DNA of 64,000 bases from FEN-299 sp963741715 (GTDB lineage: Bacteria > Acidobacteriota > Vicinamibacteria > Vicinamibacterales > Fen-181), in contig CAVUJA010000001.1 in NCBI GenBank assembly GCA_963741715.1, positions 2,108,001 through 2,172,000 on the forward strand. Direction: 5' to 3'. A model generated the notes under the pieces. It was not told the DNA's origin. It did no database searches and saw nothing but the letters and a program-made list of their open reading frames with translations. Both the position numbers and the translations under genes were made by a program. Positions 37,073 through 47,042 of this stretch are shown here, piece by piece. How positions within the stretch are numbered: position 1 is the stretch's first letter; the number at the start of each line of letters is the position of its first letter.

Positions 37073-40054
37073 TTAGAACGCCTGCCCTATCGTCACGTAC
37101 CACGCGAAGTGGTTCTCGGGCTGCCCGTTGCCGAACGTGATCGGGTGCAGCTTCCAGGCGAAGTCCGTCCGGAGCGGACCGACGGGCGACCGCCACCTGA
37201 TCCCGAACCCGGCACCGGTCCGCAGTTGGCCGAGGTCGATGTCGCCGACCTTGGCGAACACGTTCCCGACGTCGACGAACACGGCTCCCCCGAGCGACTT
37301 CTGCCTCCAGAACGGGAACCGCAGCTCGCCGTTGAGGATCACCAGGCCGTTGCCGCCGTTCGACACGCCGTTCACGTCGAGCACGCTGGCCGAGCCCAGG
37401 CGATCCAGCGCCCAGCCGCGGACGGTCGTGTCGCCGCCGGCGAAGAAGCGCTCGCTGGCCGGCAGCTCGGCTTGGATCACGACCGGCCGTCCGGTTTCGG
37501 GATCCTGCGCGAGCTGGGTGGCCGCGGTCGCGAGCCCGAGACGCAGCCCGCCGGCCAGCACCACGCCCCGTGCCTTCGGCAATTTCTTGTAGACGAATCC
37601 CTGCCACGACCCCTTCACGAAGCCGACTTCCGACCCGAGCGCCCGCGGCGCGAACGTCACGTCCAACGCCGTCAGGATCCCACGCGTCGGCTCGAACGCG
37701 TCGTCGCGCGTGTTGAGCACCGCCGAGCCCGCGACCTCCGACAGCCTGACGGTCGGGAAGAGCCGGTCCACGTCCAGCTGGCTCGCCGGGTCGATGCGCT
37801 CGTTGAAGAGCCGCGTGTGACCGAACAGGTAGCGGCCGGCCAAGGTGAACGACCTGCCGAAACGGTGGCTGGCCTCGGCGTTGACCTGACGGCGATTGAA
37901 GTCGAAGGTCGAGCGGATCGCCTGATCGAGCGCCCCGGTGACGAGCAGGTCCACGGGGAGGTCGAGGAACCGCGGCTCCCGGTAGCTGACGAGGACCCGG
38001 TATTCCCGGAATCCCGCGCCGGTGTCCTCCATCGTGCTGGTGCTCGGCGGCGGGGGGGTCGTCGTCGAGCCGGTGTTGAACTGGTCGCTCGACCGGATGG
38101 CGCCGCGCATGAAGAGCGCCACCGACCGGTTCTTGCCCCAGAGGTTGCGGCGGCCGAGCTCGAAGAACCCGCGAGGCGCGAGGTCGATCTTCTCTTCGGG
38201 CAGGCCCGTGGCGGCGTTGGTCTTCAAACGCAGCGAGCCCTCGAGGCCGCCGCCGTAGCCTATCGTGTTGACGGGCGCTTCCTCGACCGTCACCAGCAGG
38301 TCGCGGCGGTTGCCGGTGTTGCGCTCGAGAGGCGTCAACTGGACGCGGCGGAACAGGCCGAGTGCGCTGACGCGCCGCTGCGCCTCGGCGAGGGCCACGA
38401 ACGAGAGCGGCGACCCGGGCTGGAGGGCCAGCGCGCGCTCGATCGTGGCCGTCTTGGTCCTCGCGTTGCCGACCACGAGGATGTGGTCGATCAAGCTGCG
38501 CGGACCTTCCTGCACGTCGAAGCGCAGCGTGAACCTCGTGCCGTCGGCGCTCAGGCCGGGCGGCACCGTCACGGTCGCCTGCTGATAGCCCAGGCCCTGG
38601 TACTGGTAGAGGACCGCGTCGCGGTCCGCCTCGACCTGGGCCTGGCTGTACGGCCCACCGGCACGCGATGCAATGGCCTTCTCGAGCTCCGACGTCGGCA
38701 ACGCGGACACGCCGCGGAACTCGATCGAACCGATCGTCGTCCGCGGCCCTTCGGTAATCGTGAACCTGCTGACCAGCTGCGCGGGATCGGCCGGCACGGC
38801 CTGGGTATCGACTTTCACCTGCGCACTACGGAACCCCTGCCTCAGATACAGCTGCTGTATCGCCGCCGCGTCCGCGTCGATGGACGACTGAACGAACCAT
38901 TGCCCCGGTTGCACGCGGAGCGCGGACTGGACCTCGGCCCGCGGCAGCTGCTGCGCGCCGACGATGTCGAGACCCGCGACCCTGTATCGCGGTCCCTGCG
39001 TGATCGTGAAGACGATGCCCAGCCGCCCGTCGCCGGCCGGCTCCCGCCGAAAGGGCGCCGCGGCGTCCCGGTATCCTTGCGCGCGCAGTTCGTTCTCGAT
39101 GCTGCTCTGTTCGTTCTCCAGCACGTCCTCGTCCAGCGTGCCCGCGCTCAGCAACCCGAGGATCTGCTGACGACGCTTCTGGGGCAACGGGTCACCGCGG
39201 AACGAAATCGACACGAGAGGGCCGCGCGACATCCGAAGCGTGACGTCCACCCGCTCGTTGTCCGAGGAGTAGGCAAGGTCCGGATCCATCCGCGCCTCGA
39301 GGTAGCCTCCCTTCCTCAGGCCTTCCACGTAGCGCGTGATCGCGTCCTCGAGCGCGAGTCGATCGAAGCGGGCTTCCTGCTGGAGGCCCAGCTGCCGGAG
39401 CACCGCGGCCGCATCGCCGTCCGGCGCCCCTTCCACGGCTGCCTTGGCGATCCGCGCGGGTGGTCCGGCCTGCACCTGGAAGACGAGCCGCACGCGGCTG
39501 GTCTTGTCCAGGGGCTCGATCTCGGGCCGCACCGACGCCTTCAGAAAGCCGTGGTCGCGGCACTGCGCCTCGAGCATCGTCGCGATCTCCTCCGCACGTG
39601 CCACCGGCGGCGACGCCCCGTAGCGTTCCTCGACCGCGGTCTTCAACTCGTGGGGCTTCAGGCCGAGGTCGCCGCGAAACTCAATCGAGCCGACCGTGTG
39701 CAGCGACGCCAGATCGAACACGAGCGTCACGCCGGCGGGACCGAGCTCGGCGTCCACCGCCACGTCCTCGAAGCGCGCGAGCGCCATCAGGTGGATGATG
39801 CTCTCGCGGACGTCGGCTGTCGTCAGGGGGGCCCCCTGCGCCGTCTCGAGCACCTGGCGGAGGTCGGGGTCGCGGGTCTCGCGGCCGTCGACCATCATCC
39901 GTATGTCGGCAATGGGGCGCCCGACGAACCGATCGAGGGACTCCGGCGGCGGTGCCGCCGACGGCCGCGGCGTCGCGACCTGGGCGTCCGCCGCGGCGGC
40001 GACGGTGCAGAGCGCGATGGCGGCGCAGGCGATGAACCGGAGCGGCGGTCGCAT
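37073..40054 (-). CDS. Omp85 outer-membrane assembly protein (BamA/TamA family) with many POTRA repeats
   Basis: 993 residues. Signal peptide, then six to seven POTRA-like repeats recognised by their strand-helix openings: VGSIEFRGDLGLKPHEL, ARIAKAAVEG, VSISFRGDPLPQKRR, YRVAGLDIVGAQQLPR, IGSIEFRGVSALPTSEL, LIDHILVVGNARTKTA, plus a first weaker one (IADIRMMVDGRETRD). The C-terminal ~370 residues are the Omp85 beta-barrel with the substrate-loop motif VRGW (FAGGDTTVRGW) and a terminal Phe (WYVTIGQAF). E. coli BamA has five POTRAs and TamA three. The start overlaps the tamB stop by one base (TGATG), so a TAM-type partner is likely. Named only to family. Confidence 0.86.
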   Translation of the reverse strand: MRPPLRFIACAAIALCTVAAAADAQVATPRPSAAPPPESLDRFVGRPIADIRMMVDGRETRDPDLRQVLETAQGAPLTTADVRESIIHLMALARFEDVAVDAELGPAGVTLVFDLASLHTVGSIEFRGDLGLKPHELKTAVEERYGASPPVARAEEIATMLEAQCRDHGFLKASVRPEIEPLDKTSRVRLVFQVQAGPPARIAKAAVEGAPDGDAAAVLRQLGLQQEARFDRLALEDAITRYVEGLRKGGYLEARMDPDLAYSSDNERVDVTLRMSRGPLVSISFRGDPLPQKRRQQILGLLSAGTLDEDVLENEQSSIENELRAQGYRDAAAPFRREPAGDGRLGIVFTITQGPRYRVAGLDIVGAQQLPRAEVQSALRVQPGQWFVQSSIDADAAAIQQLYLRQGFRSAQVKVDTQAVPADPAQLVSRFTITEGPRTTIGSIEFRGVSALPTSELEKAIASRAGGPYSQAQVEADRDAVLYQYQGLGYQQATVTVPPGLSADGTRFTLRFDVQEGPRSLIDHILVVGNARTKTATIERALALQPGSPLSFVALAEAQRRVSALGLFRRVQLTPLERNTGNRRDLLVTVEEAPVNTIGYGGGLEGSLRLKTNAATGLPEEKIDLAPRGFFELGRRNLWGKNRSVALFMRGAIRSSDQFNTGSTTTPPPPSTSTMEDTGAGFREYRVLVSYREPRFLDLPVDLLVTGALDQAIRSTFDFNRRQVNAEASHRFGRSFTLAGRYLFGHTRLFNERIDPASQLDVDRLFPTVRLSEVAGSAVLNTRDDAFEPTRGILTALDVTFAPRALGSEVGFVKGSWQGFVYKKLPKARGVVLAGGLRLGLATAATQLAQDPETGRPVVIQAELPASERFFAGGDTTVRGWALDRLGSASVLDVNGVSNGGNGLVILNGELRFPFWRQKSLGGAVFVDVGNVFAKVGDIDLGQLRTGAGFGIRWRSPVGPLRTDFAWKLHPITFGNGQPENHFAWYVTIGQAF

Positions 40055-43000
40055 CAGAAGACGTGCCTCACCCGGAAGTCGAGGGCGTAGGTGCCGTCCT
40101 CGTTGCGCGAGAAGAGCCAGGACAGCCGCTCGTTCTGGTCGTACTCCAGCAGGATCAGCTGATCGGCGCCGCCCGGCGTGTTGAGGCTCCGCGAGAACGT
40201 CAGGTAGACCCGGTTCGAGATGCGCTTGCCCATCGTCACCCGCGCCGTCGGGCTGAATCGCTGGTAGGGGTCCGTTCCCATGCTCGGCGCGATCTGGAAG
40301 GTGTCGAGGCCGAAGGTCTGTTCCACCACCTTGTTGATCGGAGCCACCGCCTCCTGCTGCAGCCGGGAGGTGACCAGGTCGCGCTGGCGCTGCTCGCGCT
40401 GCAGCGTCTGCAGCTCCGGGTCCTGCGCCTCGGCGCGCGCCGTGTCCCCGCCGAAGAGCAGCGAGAGGATCTCGACGCGCGACAGCGGCGGATCGGACGT
40501 CAGCTGGGGGTCGAACCGGTCGACCGTCCCCGTCAGCTGGACGTTCACCACGTAGGTCTGGTTGGGGACGCGGATGAGGGTCTCGCCTTCGAGGTCGAGG
40601 AACGGCTCGATCTTCGAGGGGTTCGAGAAATCGACGCTGGCGTGGCGCACGAGGTAGCGCGTCCCGTAGATGATCGCCTCGCCGCGGTCCACCTCCACGC
40701 GGCCGAACAACTGGGGGCGGTCGTAGGTGCCGCGCAGCGCCAGGTCGGCGCTCGCCACGATGTGCGCGATGTTGTTCTCCACCCGGAGGGACGAGGGCGC
40801 CTGGATCCTGATGTCGTAGCGCAGCGGCACACTCACCCCCGCGGCCGCCGCCAGGCCGCCGGCCGAGGGTGGCGTCCGCGCGGCGCTGACGAGCCGCTCG
40901 AACAGGCCGAGGTCCACGCGCTTGTCGTAGAGCGAGTCTTTGACCGTCACCGTGCCGCGAAGGGTGGGCGCGGTCAGCGTGCCGACCAGGTCGAGTTGCG
41001 CGTCGACCCGGGAGCGGAATCCCTCGGGAACGCGGAACTCCATGTTCTCGCCGGTCGCCGACAGGCTGAGCTGCCCAATCGAAAAGCCATTGAGCGCCAC
41101 GCGGCCGCCGAACCGCACCTTGCCTCCGGCAATCTGCGCGGTCATGTCCTCGAGGCGAATGCCGTCCTCGCCGAATGCGACGCGGCCGTTGACCGCCTGG
41201 AGCGACTGGGGCAGCGACATGAGGCGCAGGCGCCCGTCGGCAATGTCGGCGGACCCCGCGAACTGAGGCTTGCTGAACTTCCCGGTGATCTCGGCGCGCA
41301 GCGTCGTCCGGCCCGAGCTTCGCACGTCCTTGAAGAAGAGCGGCAGAATCCCGAGATTCCCGTCGCCCGCCACGCTCACCGCGATGCGGTCCTCGTTCAG
41401 CCAGATCCCGCCCGAGACGTCCAGACGCGTGTCCTTCCCGGCGAGCTTCAACCGCTGCGCCGTGATGACGTTGTTGTCGAAACCCAGGCGAATCGGGCCG
41501 TCGTTCTGAATCTGGTAGTCGAACAGGCTGACGTCGAGGCTGTCCACCGTCGCGCTCACCGACAGCCGATCCCAGTTCGCCAGCTGGCCGACCACGCGCA
41601 CGCTGCCGCTGGCGACGGCGCGCGCGTAGGGCGAGATCCTCGGCTCGAACAGGCGCACGTAGGGATCGAGCAGCGTGCGGTTGAATCGAAGACTCAGCTC
41701 GGCGTCGACGTTGGGCGACATCTCGATCTGGCCCAGACCCGACACCCCGAGGCCCGCCGCCTCGAACTGACCGATGGTGAGCAGCCGATCGCGCACGTCG
41801 AACCCGATGGCCACCGCGCCAATCCCCTCCTCGCCGAGGAAGACGTCCTCGGCGCCCATCTGCACCTCGTACCGGGGATGGAGGAACGTCGAGGCGCCGG
41901 AGGCCGTGAAGTGCATGAGCCCCGACCACCCGGCCTTCCCGTACTTGATGGAAGCCACCGACTCGAGCGGAATCCGGTCGCCGCGCGTGCTGAACGAGTA
42001 GCGGCCGTCCCACCCGACGTAGGCCGCGCCCGTCACGGTGCCGCCGCTCTTGGCGATCTCGACGGCGTCGAGCCGCACGCCCTGCCCCTCGAACCGCAGC
42101 GGCGCCGACGCGCGCTCGAACGGCTCGCCCCACGCCGTCGCCTCGGTGATCGCGAGGCGGCCGTAGCCGAAGGGCCGGGTGTACTTGTCGTAGAGACGGA
42201 ACTCTCCCGACACCTTCCCGTCGAGCGGCCAGTCGTCGAGCTGGAACGCGTGCCGCAAGTCTCGCATGGGCCGGTCCCGCATCATCACTCGGGCGCTGAT
42301 CTCCTCGCCGCCGTCCTTTCGCGGGTAGCCGAGCGAGAATCGCCCGTCGGCCTCGATCCTCGACTGATCGCGCGTGACCACGCCGCGCGTCACGTCGACG
42401 TAGCCGTCCTCGATCGACAAGCTCGCGCTGGCGCGGCCCCAGACGACGTCCCAGGCGCGAAGGCCGTCGCCCGCGAACTCGCCCTGAATGAGCGGGTCCT
42501 TGAACGACTTGGTCATCGTGCCGCGGAACTCGCCCCAGCCCCCGACGGTGATGACGCCGGTAGGCGACCCGAACGCGGTGATGATCCCGGCCAGCAGGCG
42601 GTCGCTCTCCTGCCAGTCGGCGCTCCGCGTGTAGAAGGGGAACTCGGAGCGGTCGCCGTAGGCCGTCCGGCCCTGGAACTCGACGTAGGTGCGTTCGGTG
42701 GCCAGGTGGCTCGGGCCGACGTCCACCCACTCGGGACCGTAGCCGTAGGTCAGCTCGCCGCCAAACGCCGTCGGCTTCGGGAAGAGGTCCAGGCTTCGCT
42801 CGGGGCCGTACTCCGGCGCTTCGGCGTGAATCTCGTCCTCGCCGGGCTGGGGCAATCGCGCCAGCAGCGCCACGCCCGCCGGCGGCTCCACCGTGACGTT
42901 CCCGTTGCCGCTGTGCTCGGTGAACTTGCCGAGCGGCCACTCCAGCAGGTTGTGGCCGGTGGCGCGGCCCACCATCTGCACACCCCGCAGCTGAAGCGCC

Positions 43001-44277
43001 GCCGAAAGCTGCGAAAGGTCCACGCCCTGGTAGGTGACGTCCCACCGCGCGACCGCGGGCGTCGGGTCGGACAACGGCGCCATCCGGTAGCGGAACTGCG
43101 CGTCGCCGTCGTAGAAGCGCGCCGCGGCGCGCGTGACCTCGAAGCGGTGCGGCTCCCACTCGAGCGACCCGCGGAGGTTGGTGAAGCCGAACTGGTTCAC
43201 GTGCACGAGCGGCGACGTGAAGTCGCCCCGGAGCAGGTGTCCGCCCTTGAACAGGCGGAACGTCCCCTTGAACCGAGCCTCGCCGCGGGCCCGCCAGGCG
43301 TCGTTGGCGAAGAAGAGCTCGCGCATCCGCCAGAAGTTCAGCCTGGAGTCGACGTTGTAGATCATGTCGGGCCAGTGGCCGAGGTCGACTTGCCCCGTCA
43401 CCTTCGACTCGGCGCCGTCGCTGAGGAGCACGATCTCGGGCAGCCGGATCAGCCCGCCCTTGTCGACCTGGAACCGCACGCGCATGTCGATGCGCATCGG
43501 CAGGTAGTCCTTGATGCGCACCGTACCGTCGGTGATGCTCGCCGTTCCCGCGTACTTGTTCCGGCGCGCGCCGGTCGTGGCGTCGCGCTCCGGCTGGTTC
43601 CGGACGTAGATGTCCAGGTTGCGCGCCACGGTGCGCCAGGTCGAGTAGTCGATGTAGGTGAACTGCCCGCGGAACGCGTGCACGTAGTTCACCGTCGTGT
43701 CGAACCGCTTCGGCCCGGCCGGCTGCGTACTCGTCCGCTTGAAGACCGGCGGCAGGCTGTCGCCGTCCTCGAACTTCTCGATCTGCATCGTCCAGTCGCC
43801 CATCTCGACCGACCGGATCAGCAGTTCGCGCCGGCTGAGCAGCCCCCACCACGGCAGGTCGATGTTGATCCGTGCGGCCGTGAAGAACGGCGCGTCCTTG
43901 GCCGTCACGCCGTCGATGCGCAACTGCTCGACGATGAAGCGGCCGCGGGCGATCTGCAGGCTGAGCCGCCCGATGTGGAGCGGGCGCCCGATCTCCTTCG
44001 ACCCGTAGTTCTGCGCGAGCCCCGGCAGGAACCCGCCGGTGAGGAGCCCGAGGTCCACGGTGAACGAGATCGCGATCGCGACGACGAGCAGGAGCAGGGT
44101 GAGGAAGGCCGCGCCCACGACGTCGCGAACGCGGCGCCGCAGGGTGAACACCGCGAGGGCGCCGAGCAGCGCGATCGCCAGGGCGCGCCACGCGCCGCCC
44201 GTGACGAGGGCGACGACCAGGAGCCCGGCGCCAAGCGCGGCTTCCGGCCAGCGCCTGCGGAGAGCAGACAGGTTCAC
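40054..44277 (-). CDS. tamB: TamB-type translocation/assembly module protein (DUF490)
   Basis: 1407 residues. A single N-terminal anchor (RALAIALLGALAVFTL, then TLLLLVVAIAISFT) is followed by a very long repetitive beta-strand region and a C-terminal DUF490 domain (IIYGTRYLVRHASVDFSNPS, ending FSRNEDGTYALDFRVRHVF). TamB-like proteins form a periplasm-spanning groove that carries phospholipids or helps outer-membrane proteins reach the Omp85 partner. It starts with GTG at 44277, overlapping the biotin carrier stop as GTGA, and runs into the Omp85 gene by a TGATG overlap. Tandem placement with Omp85 supports a TAM-like pair. Confidence 0.9.
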   Translation of the reverse strand: MNLSALRRRWPEAALGAGLLVVALVTGGAWRALAIALLGALAVFTLRRRVRDVVGAAFLTLLLLVVAIAISFTVDLGLLTGGFLPGLAQNYGSKEIGRPLHIGRLSLQIARGRFIVEQLRIDGVTAKDAPFFTAARINIDLPWWGLLSRRELLIRSVEMGDWTMQIEKFEDGDSLPPVFKRTSTQPAGPKRFDTTVNYVHAFRGQFTYIDYSTWRTVARNLDIYVRNQPERDATTGARRNKYAGTASITDGTVRIKDYLPMRIDMRVRFQVDKGGLIRLPEIVLLSDGAESKVTGQVDLGHWPDMIYNVDSRLNFWRMRELFFANDAWRARGEARFKGTFRLFKGGHLLRGDFTSPLVHVNQFGFTNLRGSLEWEPHRFEVTRAAARFYDGDAQFRYRMAPLSDPTPAVARWDVTYQGVDLSQLSAALQLRGVQMVGRATGHNLLEWPLGKFTEHSGNGNVTVEPPAGVALLARLPQPGEDEIHAEAPEYGPERSLDLFPKPTAFGGELTYGYGPEWVDVGPSHLATERTYVEFQGRTAYGDRSEFPFYTRSADWQESDRLLAGIITAFGSPTGVITVGGWGEFRGTMTKSFKDPLIQGEFAGDGLRAWDVVWGRASASLSIEDGYVDVTRGVVTRDQSRIEADGRFSLGYPRKDGGEEISARVMMRDRPMRDLRHAFQLDDWPLDGKVSGEFRLYDKYTRPFGYGRLAITEATAWGEPFERASAPLRFEGQGVRLDAVEIAKSGGTVTGAAYVGWDGRYSFSTRGDRIPLESVASIKYGKAGWSGLMHFTASGASTFLHPRYEVQMGAEDVFLGEEGIGAVAIGFDVRDRLLTIGQFEAAGLGVSGLGQIEMSPNVDAELSLRFNRTLLDPYVRLFEPRISPYARAVASGSVRVVGQLANWDRLSVSATVDSLDVSLFDYQIQNDGPIRLGFDNNVITAQRLKLAGKDTRLDVSGGIWLNEDRIAVSVAGDGNLGILPLFFKDVRSSGRTTLRAEITGKFSKPQFAGSADIADGRLRLMSLPQSLQAVNGRVAFGEDGIRLEDMTAQIAGGKVRFGGRVALNGFSIGQLSLSATGENMEFRVPEGFRSRVDAQLDLVGTLTAPTLRGTVTVKDSLYDKRVDLGLFERLVSAARTPPSAGGLAAAAGVSVPLRYDIRIQAPSSLRVENNIAHIVASADLALRGTYDRPQLFGRVEVDRGEAIIYGTRYLVRHASVDFSNPSKIEPFLDLEGETLIRVPNQTYVVNVQLTGTVDRFDPQLTSDPPLSRVEILSLLFGGDTARAEAQDPELQTLQREQRQRDLVTSRLQQEAVAPINKVVEQTFGLDTFQIAPSMGTDPYQRFSPTARVTMGKRISNRVYLTFSRSLNTPGGADQLILLEYDQNERLSWLFSRNEDGTYALDFRVRHVF

Positions 44278-44795
44278 TCGATCACCGTCAGGAGCCGCCC
44301 GGCTTCGACCAGGTCGCCTTCGGTCACGTGCACATCCTTCACCTGGCCGTCCCGCGAGGCGCGCAGTTCGTTCTCCATCTTCATCGCCTCGATCACCACC
44401 AGGCCCTGCCGTGCCGTCACGGCGTCCCCCGGCTTCACCAGCACCTTGACGATCTTTCCGGGCATCGGCGCCGTGAGCCGCTGCGGCCCCCCGGCCGAGC
44501 CCAGCGTCGCGCCCTTCGCGCTCCAGCGACGCTGGCCCGGTGCGCCGTCCACCCGGGCCTGGACGACACCCGCGCGGAGGTAGACGGAAACGTCGCCAGG
44601 TTCGCGGCCGTCGACCACCGTCGCCTCGTGGCTCTGCTGCCGGGCGCCGTCGAGGATCATCGAGATCGTCGTGCGGTCGACGCGCGCCACGTCCACGACG
44701 TCGACTCGGCCGTCCGATTCGATCCGAAACCGCGAGCCCGCCCGCTCCACCTTCACGGTGCGCGCCCGGCCGTTGACCTCGATCTCGAAGTTCAT
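44274..44795 (-). CDS. Biotin carboxyl carrier subunit (biotin/lipoyl domain)
   Basis: 173 residues from the ATG at 44795 (MNFEIEVNGRARTVKV). The C-terminal ~75 residues are a biotinyl domain: PMPGKIVKVLVKPGDAVTARQ, then the biotinylation site EAMKMEN and the turn VTEGDLVEAGRLL. The N-terminal half is the beta-strand domain seen in acyl-CoA carboxylase carrier proteins, which would carry CO2 between the biotin carboxylase encoded just upstream and a carboxyltransferase (a candidate is at 53709). It overlaps tamB by four bases. Coupling of a carboxylase subunit to TAM genes is unusual. Confidence 0.85.
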   Translation of the reverse strand: MNFEIEVNGRARTVKVERAGSRFRIESDGRVDVVDVARVDRTTISMILDGARQQSHEATVVDGREPGDVSVYLRAGVVQARVDGAPGQRRWSAKGATLGSAGGPQRLTAPMPGKIVKVLVKPGDAVTARQGLVVIEAMKMENELRASRDGQVKDVHVTEGDLVEAGRLLTVIE

Positions 44796-44855
44796 AACGC
44801 GTCCGACAGGCGGGACGCCTGCCTCAACCCCATGACGCAAGACGGCGCGGTGGTT

Positions 44856-46377
44856 TCACCGCAAGCCGTCCACTCTCCCCCGCAGCGCCCAGCCGCGGCC
44901 GCCGCCCGTCGCCGGACGCGCCGGCGCGCGGCCGGGCGTCGCCCCTTCGCAGGCGTGTATGGCCGCGGCGAGCAGGGCGATGTGCTCCGCCTCCTCCGGC
45001 ACCGTCACGAACGGTTCCCCGTTCCGCCGGGCCAGCTCGCGGTCCAGGAACGTCGTGTCGAACCGGCCGGCCCTGAACTCGTCCGATTCGAGCAGCCACC
45101 GGAAGAAGGGGATGCTGGTCTTGATGCCGCGCACCTCGTACTCGCCGAGCGCGCGCGCCATCCGAACGATCGCCTGCTCGCGGTCGCCGCCCCACGCGGA
45201 CAGTTTCGCGATCAGCGGGTCGTAGAAGATCGGCACGTCGAGCCCCGGCGTCGCCCCGCCGTCGTCGCGGCGAATGCCCGGCCCGCCGGGCACCCGCCGG
45301 CCCAGCATGCGGCCGGGCGACGGCATGAACCCGTTGTCCGGATCTTCGGCGTAGATACGGCACTCGATCGCGTGGCCGCGCGGGCTGAGCGTCGCGTCCG
45401 GCGACAGCGTGAGCCGCTCGCCCTGGGCGATCTTCACCTGCCAGTGCACCAGGTCCACGCCCGAGACCAGCTCCGTGATCGGGTGTTCGACCTGCAGGCG
45501 CGTGTTCATCTCCAGAAAATAGAACCGGCCGTCGCGGTCCAGCAGGAACTCGATCGTGCCCGCGTTCGTGTAGCCGACGGCCCGCGCCACGGCGACGGCG
45601 CACGAGGCGAGCGACGCCCGGGTTGCCGGCGTGACGGCGATCGACGGCGACTCCTCGAGCACCTTCTGGTGGCGGCGCTGGATCGAGCATTCGCGCTCGA
45701 CGAAGGGGATTACGTTCCCGTGCTGGTCGGCGAGCAGCTGGATCTCGATGTGGCGGGGCTGGAGGATCTGCCGCTCGAGGTAGATGTGCGGGTCGCCGAA
45801 CGACGAACCGGCCTCGGACCGGGCGGCGCGGACGGCCGACGGCAGGTCCCCGGGAGCGTCGACGAGCCGCATGCCCTTTCCGCCCCCGCCTGCCACTGCC
45901 TTCACGAAGATCGGGTAGCCGATCGCCTGGGCGAGCGCGGCAATGGCCGAATCGGACACGGTCGGGCCCAGCGGCTCGACGGTGCCTGGCACGACCGGCA
46001 CGCCGGCGTCGATCGCCACCTGCCGCGCGCCGGTCTTGCTGCCCATCAGCGCCATCGCCTCCGGGGAGGGCCCGATGAACGTCAAGCCGGCCCCGGCGCA
46101 GGCGCGCGCGAAGTCGTCGTTCTCGGCCAGAAAGCCGTAGCCGGGATGGACCGCGTCCGCCCCCGACCGTCGCGCCACGTCGACCAGCTTGTCGATGCGC
46201 AGGTAGCTGTCCTTCGGCGCGCTCGGCCCGATCGCGTAGGCCTCGTCGGCCAGCCGCACGTGGAGGCTCGCGCGATCGCACTCCGAGTAGACGGCTACCG
46301 TCGGAATGCCCATCTCGCGGCACGCGCGAATGACGCGCACGGCAATCTCCCCGCGGTTGGCGATGAGGTACTTTCAT
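44856..46377 (-). CDS. accC: Biotin carboxylase subunit of an acyl-CoA carboxylase, frame break at the start
   Basis: ATP-grasp enzyme that carboxylates biotin. About 506 residues if healed. Visible: KDSYLRIDKLVDVARRSGADAVHPGYGFL, the ATP-grasp Gly-rich loop VAGGGGKGMRLV, the catalytic ERECSIQRRHQKVLEE, and EMNTRLQVEHPITEL. The N-terminus KYLIANRGEIAVRVIRACRE is present but out of frame with the only ATG: the sequence reads ATGAAAGTAC where ATGAAGTAC would be expected, an extra base in the run 46372-46374. Starting instead at the GTG at 46340 would lose the first strand of the biotin carboxylase domain. A mononucleotide-run error is the simplest explanation. Confidence 0.88.
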
Positions 46378-46417
46378 GCTGTGGGCCCGGCGTGACCTGC
46401 GCGGCTAATCCCCTAGC

Positions 46418-46426
46418 ATTCTAGCA
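46418..46426 (-). promoter_or_regulatory. Extended -10 promoter candidate for accC
   Basis: On the minus strand TGcTAGAAT, within a tandem CTAGCATT-CTAGCATT octamer (46413-46428). It would start transcription near 46411, ~35 nt before accC. The third TGnTAnAAT site in the window. Confidence 0.4.
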
Positions 46427-46475
46427 TTTGCCCCCGCGCACACGGCCGGGGCGCCGAGCCGGGGCCGGCGCGGCC

Positions 46476-46972
46476 TCAGTAGAGAAACGGCAGGAGCTTC
46501 CGGACGCGGCGCTGGTAGGAGCCGTACTCCGGGAACTTCGCCGAGAGCCACCGCTCTTCGCGGCGCGTCTTGAAGTCGAGCAGCAGAAACAGCGCCGCCG
46601 CGTAGATCCACGTCAGCCAGCCGGACGCCAGCAGGGCGATGCCCGCCGACCCGATCAGCAGCCCCGAGTAGATGGGGTGGCGGACCAGGGCGTACGGACC
46701 GCTCTGGATGAGAGGCGCGCCCTCCTTGGGGAACGGAAGCGGCGTCAAGCCGGGACCCAGCCGGAGCCCCCCGGCCGACGAGAGGACGCCGCCGGCGCAC
46801 ATGAGGATCCCCCCAGCCAGCGTCGCACGTCGTCATGGGGCGGGTCCCACTCGGGCATCCCCGGAGGGACCCGCGGGCCGAACAGCACGAGCAGCATCAG
46901 CACGAACTGCGCGGCCACCAGCCACTCGCCGCGCTGGCCCTTCCACCACGGTGGGAGGTGGCCCTGCGTCAT
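46476..46972 (-). CDS. Isoprenylcysteine carboxyl methyltransferase (ICMT)-family membrane protein, frame-broken
   Basis: Two adjoining frames make one protein of about 165 residues. The first part (from the ATG at 46972, MTQGHLPPWWKGQRGEW, one membrane helix) is joined to the second at a six-C run (46809-46814, plus strand). The second part carries the signature SGPYALVRHPIYSGLLIG, two helices, and the C-terminal EERWLSAKFPEYGSYQRRV. Adding one base in that run restores one frame. The family methylates prenylated or lipid substrates using SAM. It stands alone on the minus strand between accC and the toxin gene. Confidence 0.78.
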
Positions 46973-47042
46973 CGCGCGCTCCCCGACCGGGGCTCGGCGC
47001 ACGCGGTGGCGAGTGTCAGCATGCCCGATTATAGGCCCGCCC

